From an uncultured beta proteobacterium (lineage in GTDB: Bacteria > Pseudomonadota > Gammaproteobacteria > Burkholderiales > Rhodocyclaceae), in NCBI GenBank assembly GCA_903933395.1, contig CAIZKA010000123.1, positions 1-8,149 of the forward strand: a stretch of 8,149 nt of DNA, written 5' to 3'. Both the position numbers and the translations under genes were made by a program. Within the stretch, counting starts at the first letter, position 1; every line of letters begins with the position of its first letter. The notes beneath the pieces are model-generated. The model did not search any database. It saw nothing but the letters and a program-made list of their open reading frames with translations, and was not told where the DNA came from. Shown here piece by piece: positions 1-5,971 of this stretch.

Positions 1-407
1 ACGCCCAGCTTGATTTCCGGCTGGCCGAGCTTGGCGGTTTCGGAGGCCAACACCATATCGCAGGCGATGGCCAGTTCGCAACCGCCGCCGAGCGCCGCAC
101 CGTTGACGGCCGCCACGGTGGGTATCGACACCTGCATCAGGCGCTTCAATATGCCGTGGAATACGTCGATCATCTTGACCACCTTGTCCGGCGTGTGGTC
201 CACCACATCGACGCCGGAGGAGAAGGTCTTGTCGCCGTTGCCGGCAATCACCAGGACCTTTGCCGTGGTGTTCTCCATCGCCAGGTCGAGCGCGGCATTC
301 ATCTCTTCCATGGTGGCAATGTCGAGCACGTTGTAGGGCGGCCGGTTGATGGCGATGCGCAAGATCTCGCCCTGATCTTCGTAGGAAATGAATTTGAAAT
401 CTGCCAT
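1..407 (-). CDS. bzdW: Cyclohexa-1,5-diene-1-carbonyl-CoA hydratase (crotonase family), C-terminus cut off by window edge
   Basis: Seen: an open frame from an ATG at 407 runs off position 1, giving 135 complete residues of an enoyl-CoA hydratase/isomerase (crotonase) protein that is usually about 255-260 residues. The first oxyanion-hole segment is FSSGVDV (62-68) and the second is NGAALGGGCELA (102-113). The two acidic residues that act in the classical hydratase are both present, E111 in GGCEL and E131 in GQPEI. An AGAGGA ribosome binding site lies about 9 bases before the ATG. Known: in bzd clusters the crotonase directly after bzdV adds water to the cyclic dienoyl-CoA made by benzoyl-CoA reductase, giving 6-hydroxycyclohex-1-ene-1-carbonyl-CoA. 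Inferred: the specific substrate comes from gene order, since crotonases cannot be assigned a substrate by motif alone. It follows bzdV after 35 bases and should share its transcript. A cytoplasmic enzyme; no signal peptide. Confidence 0.85.
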   Translation of the reverse strand, partial: MADFKFISYEDQGEILRIAINRPPYNVLDIATMEEMNAALDLAMENTTAKVLVIAGNGDKTFSSGVDVVDHTPDKVVKMIDVFHGILKRLMQVSIPTVAAVNGAALGGGCELAIACDMVLASETAKLGQPEIKLG

Positions 408-442
408 GAATGTATTCCTCTTGAATTCTTGTCGATGGCCGA

Positions 443-3010
443 TCAGAAAAGATCGTCCATTTCATCCGCGCCTACGCCCGGCGGCATGCCGCCGTACTGC
501 TGCATGTAGGCCTGCACCAGCTGGTTCTCGCGCTGGCTGAAGAAGGGTGCATCCTCCCAGACGAAATACTTGGCGATGTCGGCCTTGTCGAGCATGGCCT
601 CCAGCCCTTCGCGCAGGTTTTCGACGCCCTTGATGACCAGCACCTTCTTGTCGGCATCGAGCAGCTGATACACGCCGGACTCGGTCTGCACGCCGGCGAC
701 ATTTTCGGCATTGAGTTCCAGCCAGGATTCCGGCGGCAGGACCATGTCCTCGATCTTCGCCGCAAGGTTGCACTTGAGGCAGCGCAGGGCCTCGGCACGG
801 GCGGTCGCTTCATCGAAACCGAGTTCGACCTCATCCCAGTTGTTGCGCTTGGCGGGATCGATGAAGATCGGGTGCAGGCGCTTCTTCCGGTTGAATCCCT
901 CCTCGCGCCCGATGCGCGGATCGGTGTCCCAGTCGGGCAGCAGTTTTTCCTCGATGTTGCCGTCGCCGCCCAGATACGCATCGATCGCCGCGGCAGCCTT
1001 GCGCCCCTGCGCAACCGATTCGATCAGCGTCGAGGGACCGAGCACGCAATCGCCGCCGGCATAGACGCCGGGACGGCTGGTGAGCATGGTGTCCTCGCGC
1101 ACCTGAACCCGATTGTTCTTCGCCAGTTGCACACCGTAACCCTTGATCTCTTCTGGGCGCTGGCCGATGGCCGAGATCACCAGGTCCACGTCTTCGGTGA
1201 ATTCACTGCCGGCAATTTCCATCGGCCGGCGGCGGCCGGAGGTGTCGGGTTCACCGAGTTCCATCTTGATATAAGTAATCTTCAGCCGCGAACTGCCGCC
1301 GTCGTTGAGTTCGATCTTCTTCGGTGCCAGCAGGAAACGGAAATTGACCTGCTCTTCGATGCAGCCCTGGACTTCATCGTCGCGCGCCGGCATCTCTTCC
1401 CGGGTGCGGCGATACACCATGTCCACGACTTCGGCACCGAGCCGCCGCGACGAGCGCGCATTGTCGGTCGCGACATTGCCGCCGCCGATCACCGCGACGC
1501 GCCTGCCGATGACAATCGCCGTGTCGCCGGCGCCGACTCCTGAACCGATCTTGCCGAGAGTCGCCGCCCGCAGGAAAGTCGGGCTGTCGATGACGTTGGG
1601 CAGGTCGTCGCCGGGGATGCCGAGCGGATCGCCGTTTTGCGCGCCGATGGCAAGGAAAGTTGCATCGTAGCCCTGCGACTTGAGCTCATCGACATTCTCG
1701 ATGCGGGTATTGAAGCGGAATTCCACGCCCAGTTTTTCAACCTCCGCTACTTCCTGGTCGATCACATCCAGCGGCACGCGATAGGACGGAATGCCGTAGC
1801 GCGCCATGCCGCCGGCGGCGGGCAAGGCATCGAAGACCGTCACGGCGTGGCCCTTCTTGGCCAGGTAGTAGGCGGCGGTCAGGCCACCGGGACCGGCGCC
1901 GACCACGGCGACCTTCTTGCCCGTCGGCGGCAACTGAAAGGAATACTGGCGCCACAGACCCGTATCGTTGTCCGCCGCGATGCGCTTGAGGCTGCGGATC
2001 GAGAGGGGATCGTCGAGATCCTTGCGCCGGCAGGCGGATTCGCAGGGGCTGAAGCAGGCGCGGCCGAGGATGCCCGGGAAGGGCAGCTTTTCGCGCACCA
2101 CGGCCACGGCCTCGCCGTACATGCCAAGGCCCACCAGTTGCACGTAGCGCGGCACGTCGATGCCGGCGGGACAGGTGGCCTTGCACGGCACCTGGGTTTC
2201 TTCCTTGCGCGCCGGATCGAGCGTGCGGTCCATCAGGGCGCCGGTAGGGCAGACGGTGACGCAGGCGCTGCAGAACTTGCAGCCGGATTCGAGCAGCGTC
2301 GGCGCGATGGTGCCGACCCAGCTGCGACCGTCGGTGTTCTTGACTTCGAGGCAGCCCACGCCGCGCACGTCATTGCAGGCCACCAGGCAGCGCCGGCAGT
2401 CGATGCAGAGGTTGTAGTCGCGGTCGTAGAAGGGCTCGTCCTTGATCACCGGCAGCTGGACATGCTTGTAGTTCGGCGTCGTCGGCGGTATGCCGACGTA
2501 ATCGGCGACCTTGCGCAGTTCGCAGCTGTTGAAGATCGAGCAGCAGCGCTGTTCGACCGGGTTGCCGAAGGAACAGGTAGTGCGGCTGCAGCCGTCGCGC
2601 TGCGGGCAGGTCAGGCAGACGTGGGGATGCGTACCCAGGGTTTTGGCGATGCCGTCCTTGCGCAGCTTGTCGATGGCGGGAGACGTGGTAGTGACGACCA
2701 TGCCCGCCTCGACCGGGATCGAGCAGGAGGTGCGCATGCCGGTCATGCCGGCGATTTCAACCACGCAGAGATTGCAACCGCTGGAGCCGCCGCCGCGCTG
2801 GGCGCTGGGCGGCAAATCGGGATGAGCGCAGAGGGCCGGGATGTAAATGCCGGCGGCCGAGGCCGCCGACAACAGCGAAACCCCCGCCGGCGCCTTGACT
2901 TCCTTGCCATCGATCGTCAGAGCCACCAGACTGTCGCCCGCCACGCCGGCGGCGCCGGACGACTGCCGGTTCTTGTACCACCTGATTTCTGACGTCTGTA
3001 CAGCCTCCAT
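443..3010 (-). CDS. bzdV: Multi-cluster Fe-S/FAD NAD(P)H oxidoreductase, putative NADPH:ferredoxin oxidoreductase of the bzd pathway
   Basis: 855 residues from the ATG at 3010, chosen because GGAGGA lies 4 bases upstream; the frame extends further 5' but that part overlaps bzdU and is arginine/glycine-rich shadow. Domains in order: a [2Fe-2S] ferredoxin domain (about 29-105; C61, C79, C82, C96); a NuoG-like His-Cys segment (H128, C132, C135, C141); extra cysteines C146, C156, C157, C163; two [4Fe-4S] motifs (C202/205/208/212 and C244/247/250/254); a GltD-type N-terminal cluster (C276, C280, C319, C323, C327); an FAD Rossmann motif GAGPGGL (371-377); an NADPH Rossmann motif GGGNVA (509-514) followed by YRRTREEMPA (533-542), which is typical of NADPH-binding GltD-like proteins; a second FAD contact AGGDC (651-655); a CLKC pair (744-747); and a C-terminal tail (about 765-855) resembling a degraded GIY-YIG fold. 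Known: BzdV is regarded as the reductase of the pathway ferredoxin. Inferred: electron transfer between NADP(H) and BzdM in the cytoplasm. Direction and any bifurcation cannot be told from sequence. Confidence 0.88.
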   Translation of the reverse strand: MEAVQTSEIRWYKNRQSSGAAGVAGDSLVALTIDGKEVKAPAGVSLLSAASAAGIYIPALCAHPDLPPSAQRGGGSSGCNLCVVEIAGMTGMRTSCSIPVEAGMVVTTTSPAIDKLRKDGIAKTLGTHPHVCLTCPQRDGCSRTTCSFGNPVEQRCCSIFNSCELRKVADYVGIPPTTPNYKHVQLPVIKDEPFYDRDYNLCIDCRRCLVACNDVRGVGCLEVKNTDGRSWVGTIAPTLLESGCKFCSACVTVCPTGALMDRTLDPARKEETQVPCKATCPAGIDVPRYVQLVGLGMYGEAVAVVREKLPFPGILGRACFSPCESACRRKDLDDPLSIRSLKRIAADNDTGLWRQYSFQLPPTGKKVAVVGAGPGGLTAAYYLAKKGHAVTVFDALPAAGGMARYGIPSYRVPLDVIDQEVAEVEKLGVEFRFNTRIENVDELKSQGYDATFLAIGAQNGDPLGIPGDDLPNVIDSPTFLRAATLGKIGSGVGAGDTAIVIGRRVAVIGGGNVATDNARSSRRLGAEVVDMVYRRTREEMPARDDEVQGCIEEQVNFRFLLAPKKIELNDGGSSRLKITYIKMELGEPDTSGRRRPMEIAGSEFTEDVDLVISAIGQRPEEIKGYGVQLAKNNRVQVREDTMLTSRPGVYAGGDCVLGPSTLIESVAQGRKAAAAIDAYLGGDGNIEEKLLPDWDTDPRIGREEGFNRKKRLHPIFIDPAKRNNWDEVELGFDEATARAEALRCLKCNLAAKIEDMVLPPESWLELNAENVAGVQTESGVYQLLDADKKVLVIKGVENLREGLEAMLDKADIAKYFVWEDAPFFSQRENQLVQAYMQQYGGMPPGVGADEMDDLF

Positions 3011-3078
3011 GCTTTCCTCCTCGACGCGTCTTGCGCTGGATCCGCCCGGCCCCGGCCGAACCCGCCAAACCTGCTTTC

Positions 3079-3717
3079 TTATTCCTTGCTGCCGCCCGTG
3101 TAGGGCGGGTAATACGCGCCGCGACAGGCCCCTGCCCTGACCGCGGCGATGAAACCCGCCATGTCGCTTACCGGCTCGAAAAACTCGGTTGCGCAACGCC
3201 CCACCGCGACGGTCTTGTGGCAGTCGCTGCCGCCCAGCGTGGGCAATCCAAGATGCGTCGAGGCCCGGATTGCCAGTTCGTTGTCGCTGTCCGCATTGAC
3301 CCCGTTGTGCGATTCCACGGCGGCAATGTTCCTCAATTCGAGCAGGCCTTCCATCAGGCTCGCCAGCCCCACGTTGCGAAACGGATGCGCCGGCGCGCAG
3401 ATGCCGCCGAGCTCATTGATGCGGTCTATCACTTCCTCCAGCGGCAGATAGCTGTCGCGCCCCCAGATGTTCCAGCCGTCATCTTCGACCCCGTAAGCCA
3501 GCAGATGCCCCTTGTCCGTCGCAATCTCGACCCCGCGCAGGATCAGCAGTCCCTCGTCGCGGCCGATGCGCTCCACCGGCTCCGAGGCCTCGTAGGAATA
3601 GTGTTCCGTAATGCAAACCCCGTCCAGGCCGAGCGCCCTCGCGCGCCGGATCAGGTCAAGCGGCTCGAGCCAGTTGTCGTACGAATATTTCGTATGGCAA
3701 TGGGTGTCGATCCACAT
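3079..3717 (-). CDS. bzdU: PHP-domain metal-dependent phosphoesterase-like protein, substrate unknown
   Basis: 212 residues from the ATG at 3717. The start has only a weak ribosome binding site (a CAGG about 10 bases upstream), unlike its neighbours, and it follows bzdT after 25 bases, so translation may depend partly on coupling. The PHP (polymerase and histidinol phosphatase) metal site looks complete: DTHCHTKYS at the N-terminus (H6, H8), EH (38-39), GVE (E64), H71, AHPF (H111), H137 and SDCH (D165, H167). The length matches short stand-alone PHP proteins and no other domain is attached. Known: PHP proteins are tri- or dinuclear metal hydrolases acting on phosphate esters such as histidinol phosphate, short nucleic acids or 3',5'-bisnucleotides. 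Inferred: the gene occupies the bzdU place of the bzd operon, so the symbol rests on synteny. No substrate can be given, and nothing in the pathway chemistry obviously needs a phosphatase. Confidence 0.82.
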   Translation of the reverse strand: MWIDTHCHTKYSYDNWLEPLDLIRRARALGLDGVCITEHYSYEASEPVERIGRDEGLLILRGVEIATDKGHLLAYGVEDDGWNIWGRDSYLPLEEVIDRINELGGICAPAHPFRNVGLASLMEGLLELRNIAAVESHNGVNADSDNELAIRASTHLGLPTLGGSDCHKTVAVGRCATEFFEPVSDMAGFIAAVRAGACRGAYYPPYTGGSKE

Positions 3718-3742
3718 GACCCGTCGGCCTGCTGCGCAGATC

Positions 3743-4195
3743 TCAGGGAAGGACGCATTCGAGGTTGATCCGTTTCGACGGCACGAACTTGTTCGCCGAG
3801 AAGAATTTTTCGAGGGCGAAATCGTCCCAGTTCACCAGCGTGTAGACCTTCTTCACGCTGGCGGCCTTCATGTTCATCATGAACTGGTCGAGCATTTCGG
3901 CGGCGACACCGTGCTTGCGGAAGTCCGGATGCACGCCCAGCGTATCGATGGTCGCGGTGGCGTCGCTGATGCCGAATTCGCCGAAGAAGACGTAGCCCAT
4001 GACGAAGCCGACGACCTTGCCCTCGACTTCACAGACGATCGAGGTATTGATGTTGGCATTCCTGTTCAGGATGCCGGCAATCTTGCGCTCGTAGTACTCG
4101 CGGCGCGGTTCCTTCGAAGCGAATGCATCGATGGCGACGATGGCGTCCAGGTCCCCCTGGCGCAACACGCGCATTACTCTTTTCTGATCAGCCAT
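3743..4195 (-). CDS. bzdT: GNAT-family N-acetyltransferase, target unknown
   Basis: 150 residues from the ATG at 4195, preceded by GGAGG about 7 bases upstream. The length is that of a single-domain GNAT enzyme. The acetyl-CoA pyrophosphate-binding motif A is clear: TLGVHP (85-90) followed by R93-K-H-G96-V-A98, matching the Q/R-x-x-G-x-G/A signature, then a helix. Preceding strands read SIVCEVEGKVVGFVMGY (52-68), and the C-terminal part (KVYTLVNWDDFALEKFFSAN) fits motif B with the usual phenylalanine-rich end. Known: GNAT enzymes transfer acetyl or other acyl groups from CoA to amines of small molecules or proteins. Inferred: the target is unknown; candidates are lysines of pathway enzymes or a small amine. 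It follows bzdS after 47 bases and precedes bzdU after 25 bases, the place of bzdT in known bzd operons. No membrane segment or signal peptide. Confidence 0.82.
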   Translation of the reverse strand: MADQKRVMRVLRQGDLDAIVAIDAFASKEPRREYYERKIAGILNRNANINTSIVCEVEGKVVGFVMGYVFFGEFGISDATATIDTLGVHPDFRKHGVAAEMLDQFMMNMKAASVKKVYTLVNWDDFALEKFFSANKFVPSKRINLECVLP

Positions 4196-4242
4196 TTCAT
4201 TCCTCCTTGTTTAGTCGGCAGCGCCACCGGCGCGCCTCATCC

Positions 4243-4536
4243 TTAGAACAGTTCGTCGTCGCCGGCCGGTTCGCCACGTTTGCGGACATAGACCGTGCCA
4301 TAACTGAAACCCATTCCCTGACCTGCATCGAAGCAAGTGGTGCAACCACTCTCACCCTCGGTCTTGAACTCCTCGACATGGACCTCGAAGCCCATTGCCT
4401 TGTAGTTGTTGACGATCTCGGAGAGGCGCGGCTCGCCGATGGTGGTCTGGCGCTTCCAGCCGTCCTTCAGCAGGGCATCCTCGGGACTGAGTGCCTTGGC
4501 CTGAACGATCGGGATAATGCGCCGTGTCTCCGCCAT
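4243..4536 (-). CDS. bzdS: Small CxxC protein of unknown function, conserved position in bzd operon
   Basis: 97 residues from the ATG at 4536. This start was chosen over an in-frame GTG at 4557 because GGAG sits about 8 bases before it and because the GTG would overlap the end of bzdM and has no ribosome binding site. The protein has no family I can name. Visible features: an LSEIVNNYKAMGFEVHVEEF stretch (38-57) that looks like a helix followed by a strand, one CxxC pair (C65, C68) in GCTTCFD, a strand-like GTVYVRKR (80-87), and an acidic end DDELF. A single CxxC could bind a metal or part of a cluster, or act as a redox pair. The gene follows the ferredoxin after 14 bases, so the two are probably translated together. 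Its end resembles the DDLF end of BzdV. The symbol rests on position; no function is assigned. Confidence 0.75.
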   Translation of the reverse strand: MAETRRIIPIVQAKALSPEDALLKDGWKRQTTIGEPRLSEIVNNYKAMGFEVHVEEFKTEGESGCTTCFDAGQGMGFSYGTVYVRKRGEPAGDDELF

Positions 4537-4550
4537 GGGAATCACTCCGC

Positions 4551-4835
4551 CTACCACGAGTGCTTGATCGCGCCAGGCGTACAGGCGGTCATGCAGGGCA
4601 AACTGGTGTAGCCGCCGGACGGCTTGCAGTCGGCGCAGTCATACGAAAGGGTGCGGCAGTTGGGCTTCTTGACCCAGGCCACCTCGTCGTCGTAATCGTC
4701 GGTGATGATTTCGAACATCTGCTTCGGGCAGGCCGTCAGGCAGGCGCGCTCGGCGGAGCACGAGATGCACTTGTCGGTGTCGATGCTGATGTAATACTCA
4801 CCCGAACCGTCCTTGTAACCGTAGTTGGCGATCAT
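4551..4835 (-). CDS. bzdM: 2[4Fe-4S] ferredoxin, electron donor to benzoyl-CoA reductase
   Basis: 94 residues from the ATG at 4835, with an AAGGAA ribosome binding site about 5 bases upstream. There are nine cysteines: C23, C26, C32, C36, C60, C67, C70, C81, C85. The first motif is CxxC-x5-CxxxCP rather than the regular CxxCxxCxxxCP, and the second is CxxC-x10-CxxxC with threonine before the proline (CTPGAI). Eight cysteines suffice for two [4Fe-4S] clusters, with C36 and C85 probably exchanged between the motifs as in other bacterial ferredoxins; C60 is left over. Known: ferredoxins with enlarged motifs (Allochromatium/Thauera type) have unusually low potentials and are the physiological donors for ATP-dependent benzoyl-CoA reductase. 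Inferred: it carries electrons from BzdV, or a 2-oxoacid oxidoreductase encoded elsewhere, to BzdP/BzdQ. It lies 62 bases after bzdQ. Cytoplasmic. Confidence 0.92.
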   Translation of the reverse strand: MIANYGYKDGSGEYYISIDTDKCISCSAERACLTACPKQMFEIITDDYDDEVAWVKKPNCRTLSYDCADCKPSGGYTSLPCMTACTPGAIKHSW

Positions 4836-4897
4836 GTCTTTCCTTTCTGGTCAGGTCCTGCGGCAGCCGGCACATAGCCGACCGTCGCAAGATGCTA

Positions 4898-5803
4898 TCA
4901 GGCAGCTGCGGCTTTTTTGGACATCAACGTATAGCCGAACAGCGCGGCACCGAGGGCGCCGGCAATCTGGCTGTCGACCTTGGTCTCCATCGCCTTGATG
5001 CCGAGGATCTTCTCGATGCGCTTGACGACACCCGGGTTCTTGGCGATGCCGCCGGTGATGAAGAAGCCTTCCTCGACGCCGATCCGCTCCAGCAGACTGA
5101 CGACGCGCTCGGCCATGGCCTGGCAGTACGCCGCGATCACCTTGTTCTTGGTGTAGCCGGCCTTGAGCAGGCCCAGCGCCTCGGACTTGGCGAACACGAC
5201 GCACACCGACGAAACCGCGGACGGTTCGACATCGACGTCGAAGGAACGGGGCCCCAGTTCGGCGATCGGGATCTGCATCAGGTCGGAAATGACTTCCATG
5301 CCGCGCCCGGTTCCGGCAGCGCACTTGTCGTTCATCAGGAAGTTGGTGACCTTGCCTTTTTCGTCGCAGTGGATGGCCTTGCAATCCTGGCCGCCCATGT
5401 CGAGGATGGTGCGCACGCCGTTGCCGCCCATGTAGTTGGCGCCGCGGGCGTGGCAGGCGATTTCGGTAATCGCCTTGTGCGCAAACGGCACATTGACGCG
5501 ACCGTAGCCGGTGCCGACCACGTAGTGGATGTCTTCGAGCTTCATGCCACACTTGTCCATCACGCCCTGCAGCGCGTTGGTGGCGGAATCCGGCGAGTTG
5601 TTGCCGGTGCGCATGCTGTTGAAACCGTAGAGTTCGCCGTCGATCACGAGCACGGCCTGGGACGACACGGAACCGACGTCGATGCCGCAGGTGATGATCT
5701 TGGCGGTCTTCCAGTCCTTGGTCTCATCAACCCAAACATTTTCCTGCCAGCGCCAGAATTCCTTCTTCTCCGGGACGGTCTCAGCTGTCACTTCTGCATT
5801 CAT
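4898..5803 (-). CDS. bzdQ: Benzoyl-CoA reductase, bzd type, subunit Q (ASKHA ATPase/activator subunit)
   Basis: 301 residues from the ATG at 5803, which has GGAG 7 bases upstream; a TTG 12 codons further upstream was rejected for lack of a ribosome binding site. The protein is an ASKHA-fold (acetate kinase/Hsp70/actin) ATPase of the BadF/BcrA/HgdC family. Motifs: first phosphate loop GIDVGSVSS (40-48), second phosphate motif DMGGQD (135-140), the cluster cysteine C161 in NDKCAAGTG, a second cluster cysteine C201 in VCVVFAKSE, and a GG(I)AKN adenosine motif near residue 255. About 35 residues precede the ATPase core and are rich in W, E and K. Known: the two ATPase subunits bridge one [4Fe-4S] cluster and couple ATP hydrolysis to low-potential electron transfer into the catalytic subunits. 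It pairs with BzdP, and lies between the P-Q spacer and the ferredoxin gene. Confidence 0.93.
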   Translation of the reverse strand: MNAEVTAETVPEKKEFWRWQENVWVDETKDWKTAKIITCGIDVGSVSSQAVLVIDGELYGFNSMRTGNNSPDSATNALQGVMDKCGMKLEDIHYVVGTGYGRVNVPFAHKAITEIACHARGANYMGGNGVRTILDMGGQDCKAIHCDEKGKVTNFLMNDKCAAGTGRGMEVISDLMQIPIAELGPRSFDVDVEPSAVSSVCVVFAKSEALGLLKAGYTKNKVIAAYCQAMAERVVSLLERIGVEEGFFITGGIAKNPGVVKRIEKILGIKAMETKVDSQIAGALGAALFGYTLMSKKAAAA

Positions 5804-5971
5804 GTTTTCGCTCCTATTGATAGGTGTTTTGTGTCGCAAGATTGTGAAGAAATCGTAGCGAGCGGGCCGCAGCGGGGTGCGGCCGGAGCGCAGCTACCGG
5901 AATGTACGTCGTTGTACATGAGGATAGCGAGCACCGCCCAATCCCCGATCCGGCACGCGCAGTAGATTTAT
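5804..5971 (-). repeat. bzdP-bzdQ intercistronic spacer with two adjacent inverted repeats
   Basis: This 168-base gap is unusually long for the operon. It holds a larger imperfect hairpin at 5855-5897 and a smaller perfect one at 5902-5919. In the larger, outer arms GTAGC (5855-5859) and GCTAC (5893-5897) enclose perfect inner arms GGCCGCA (5865-5871) and TGCGGCC (5878-5884) around a 6-base loop. In the smaller, arms ATGTAC and GTACAT flank a 6-base loop. Neither is followed by a T-run in the transcribed direction, so they are not typical intrinsic terminators. The arrangement resembles a REP-type extragenic palindrome unit. Possible roles are mRNA stabilisation or processing between the two ATPase subunit genes. 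No second copy was found in this window, so the repeat nature is inferred from form only. Confidence 0.6.

Noticed and set aside
1637..2992. Long plus-strand ORF opposite bzdV (451 codons)
   Set aside because: An antisense shadow typical of GC-rich DNA: low-complexity Ala/Gly/His/Arg composition and no domain, while the minus strand encodes a clear multi-domain enzyme.
3011..3196. Upstream in-frame extension of bzdV by 62 residues
   Set aside because: The extension overlaps the end of bzdU, is rich in Arg and Gly like an out-of-frame shadow, and the ATG at 3010 has a strong GGAGGA ribosome binding site.
4221..4233. Small perfect hairpin (5-base arms, 3-base loop) between bzdS and bzdT
   Set aside because: Too short and GC-biased to separate from chance; no T-run and no overlap with the bzdT ribosome binding site.
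5800..5919. A 39-codon minus-strand ORF in the bzdP-bzdQ spacer whose TGA overlaps the bzdQ ATG
   Set aside because: The ATGA overlap hints at translational coupling, but the ORF is made largely of the hairpin sequences, has no ribosome binding site at its ATG and shows no recognisable protein character.
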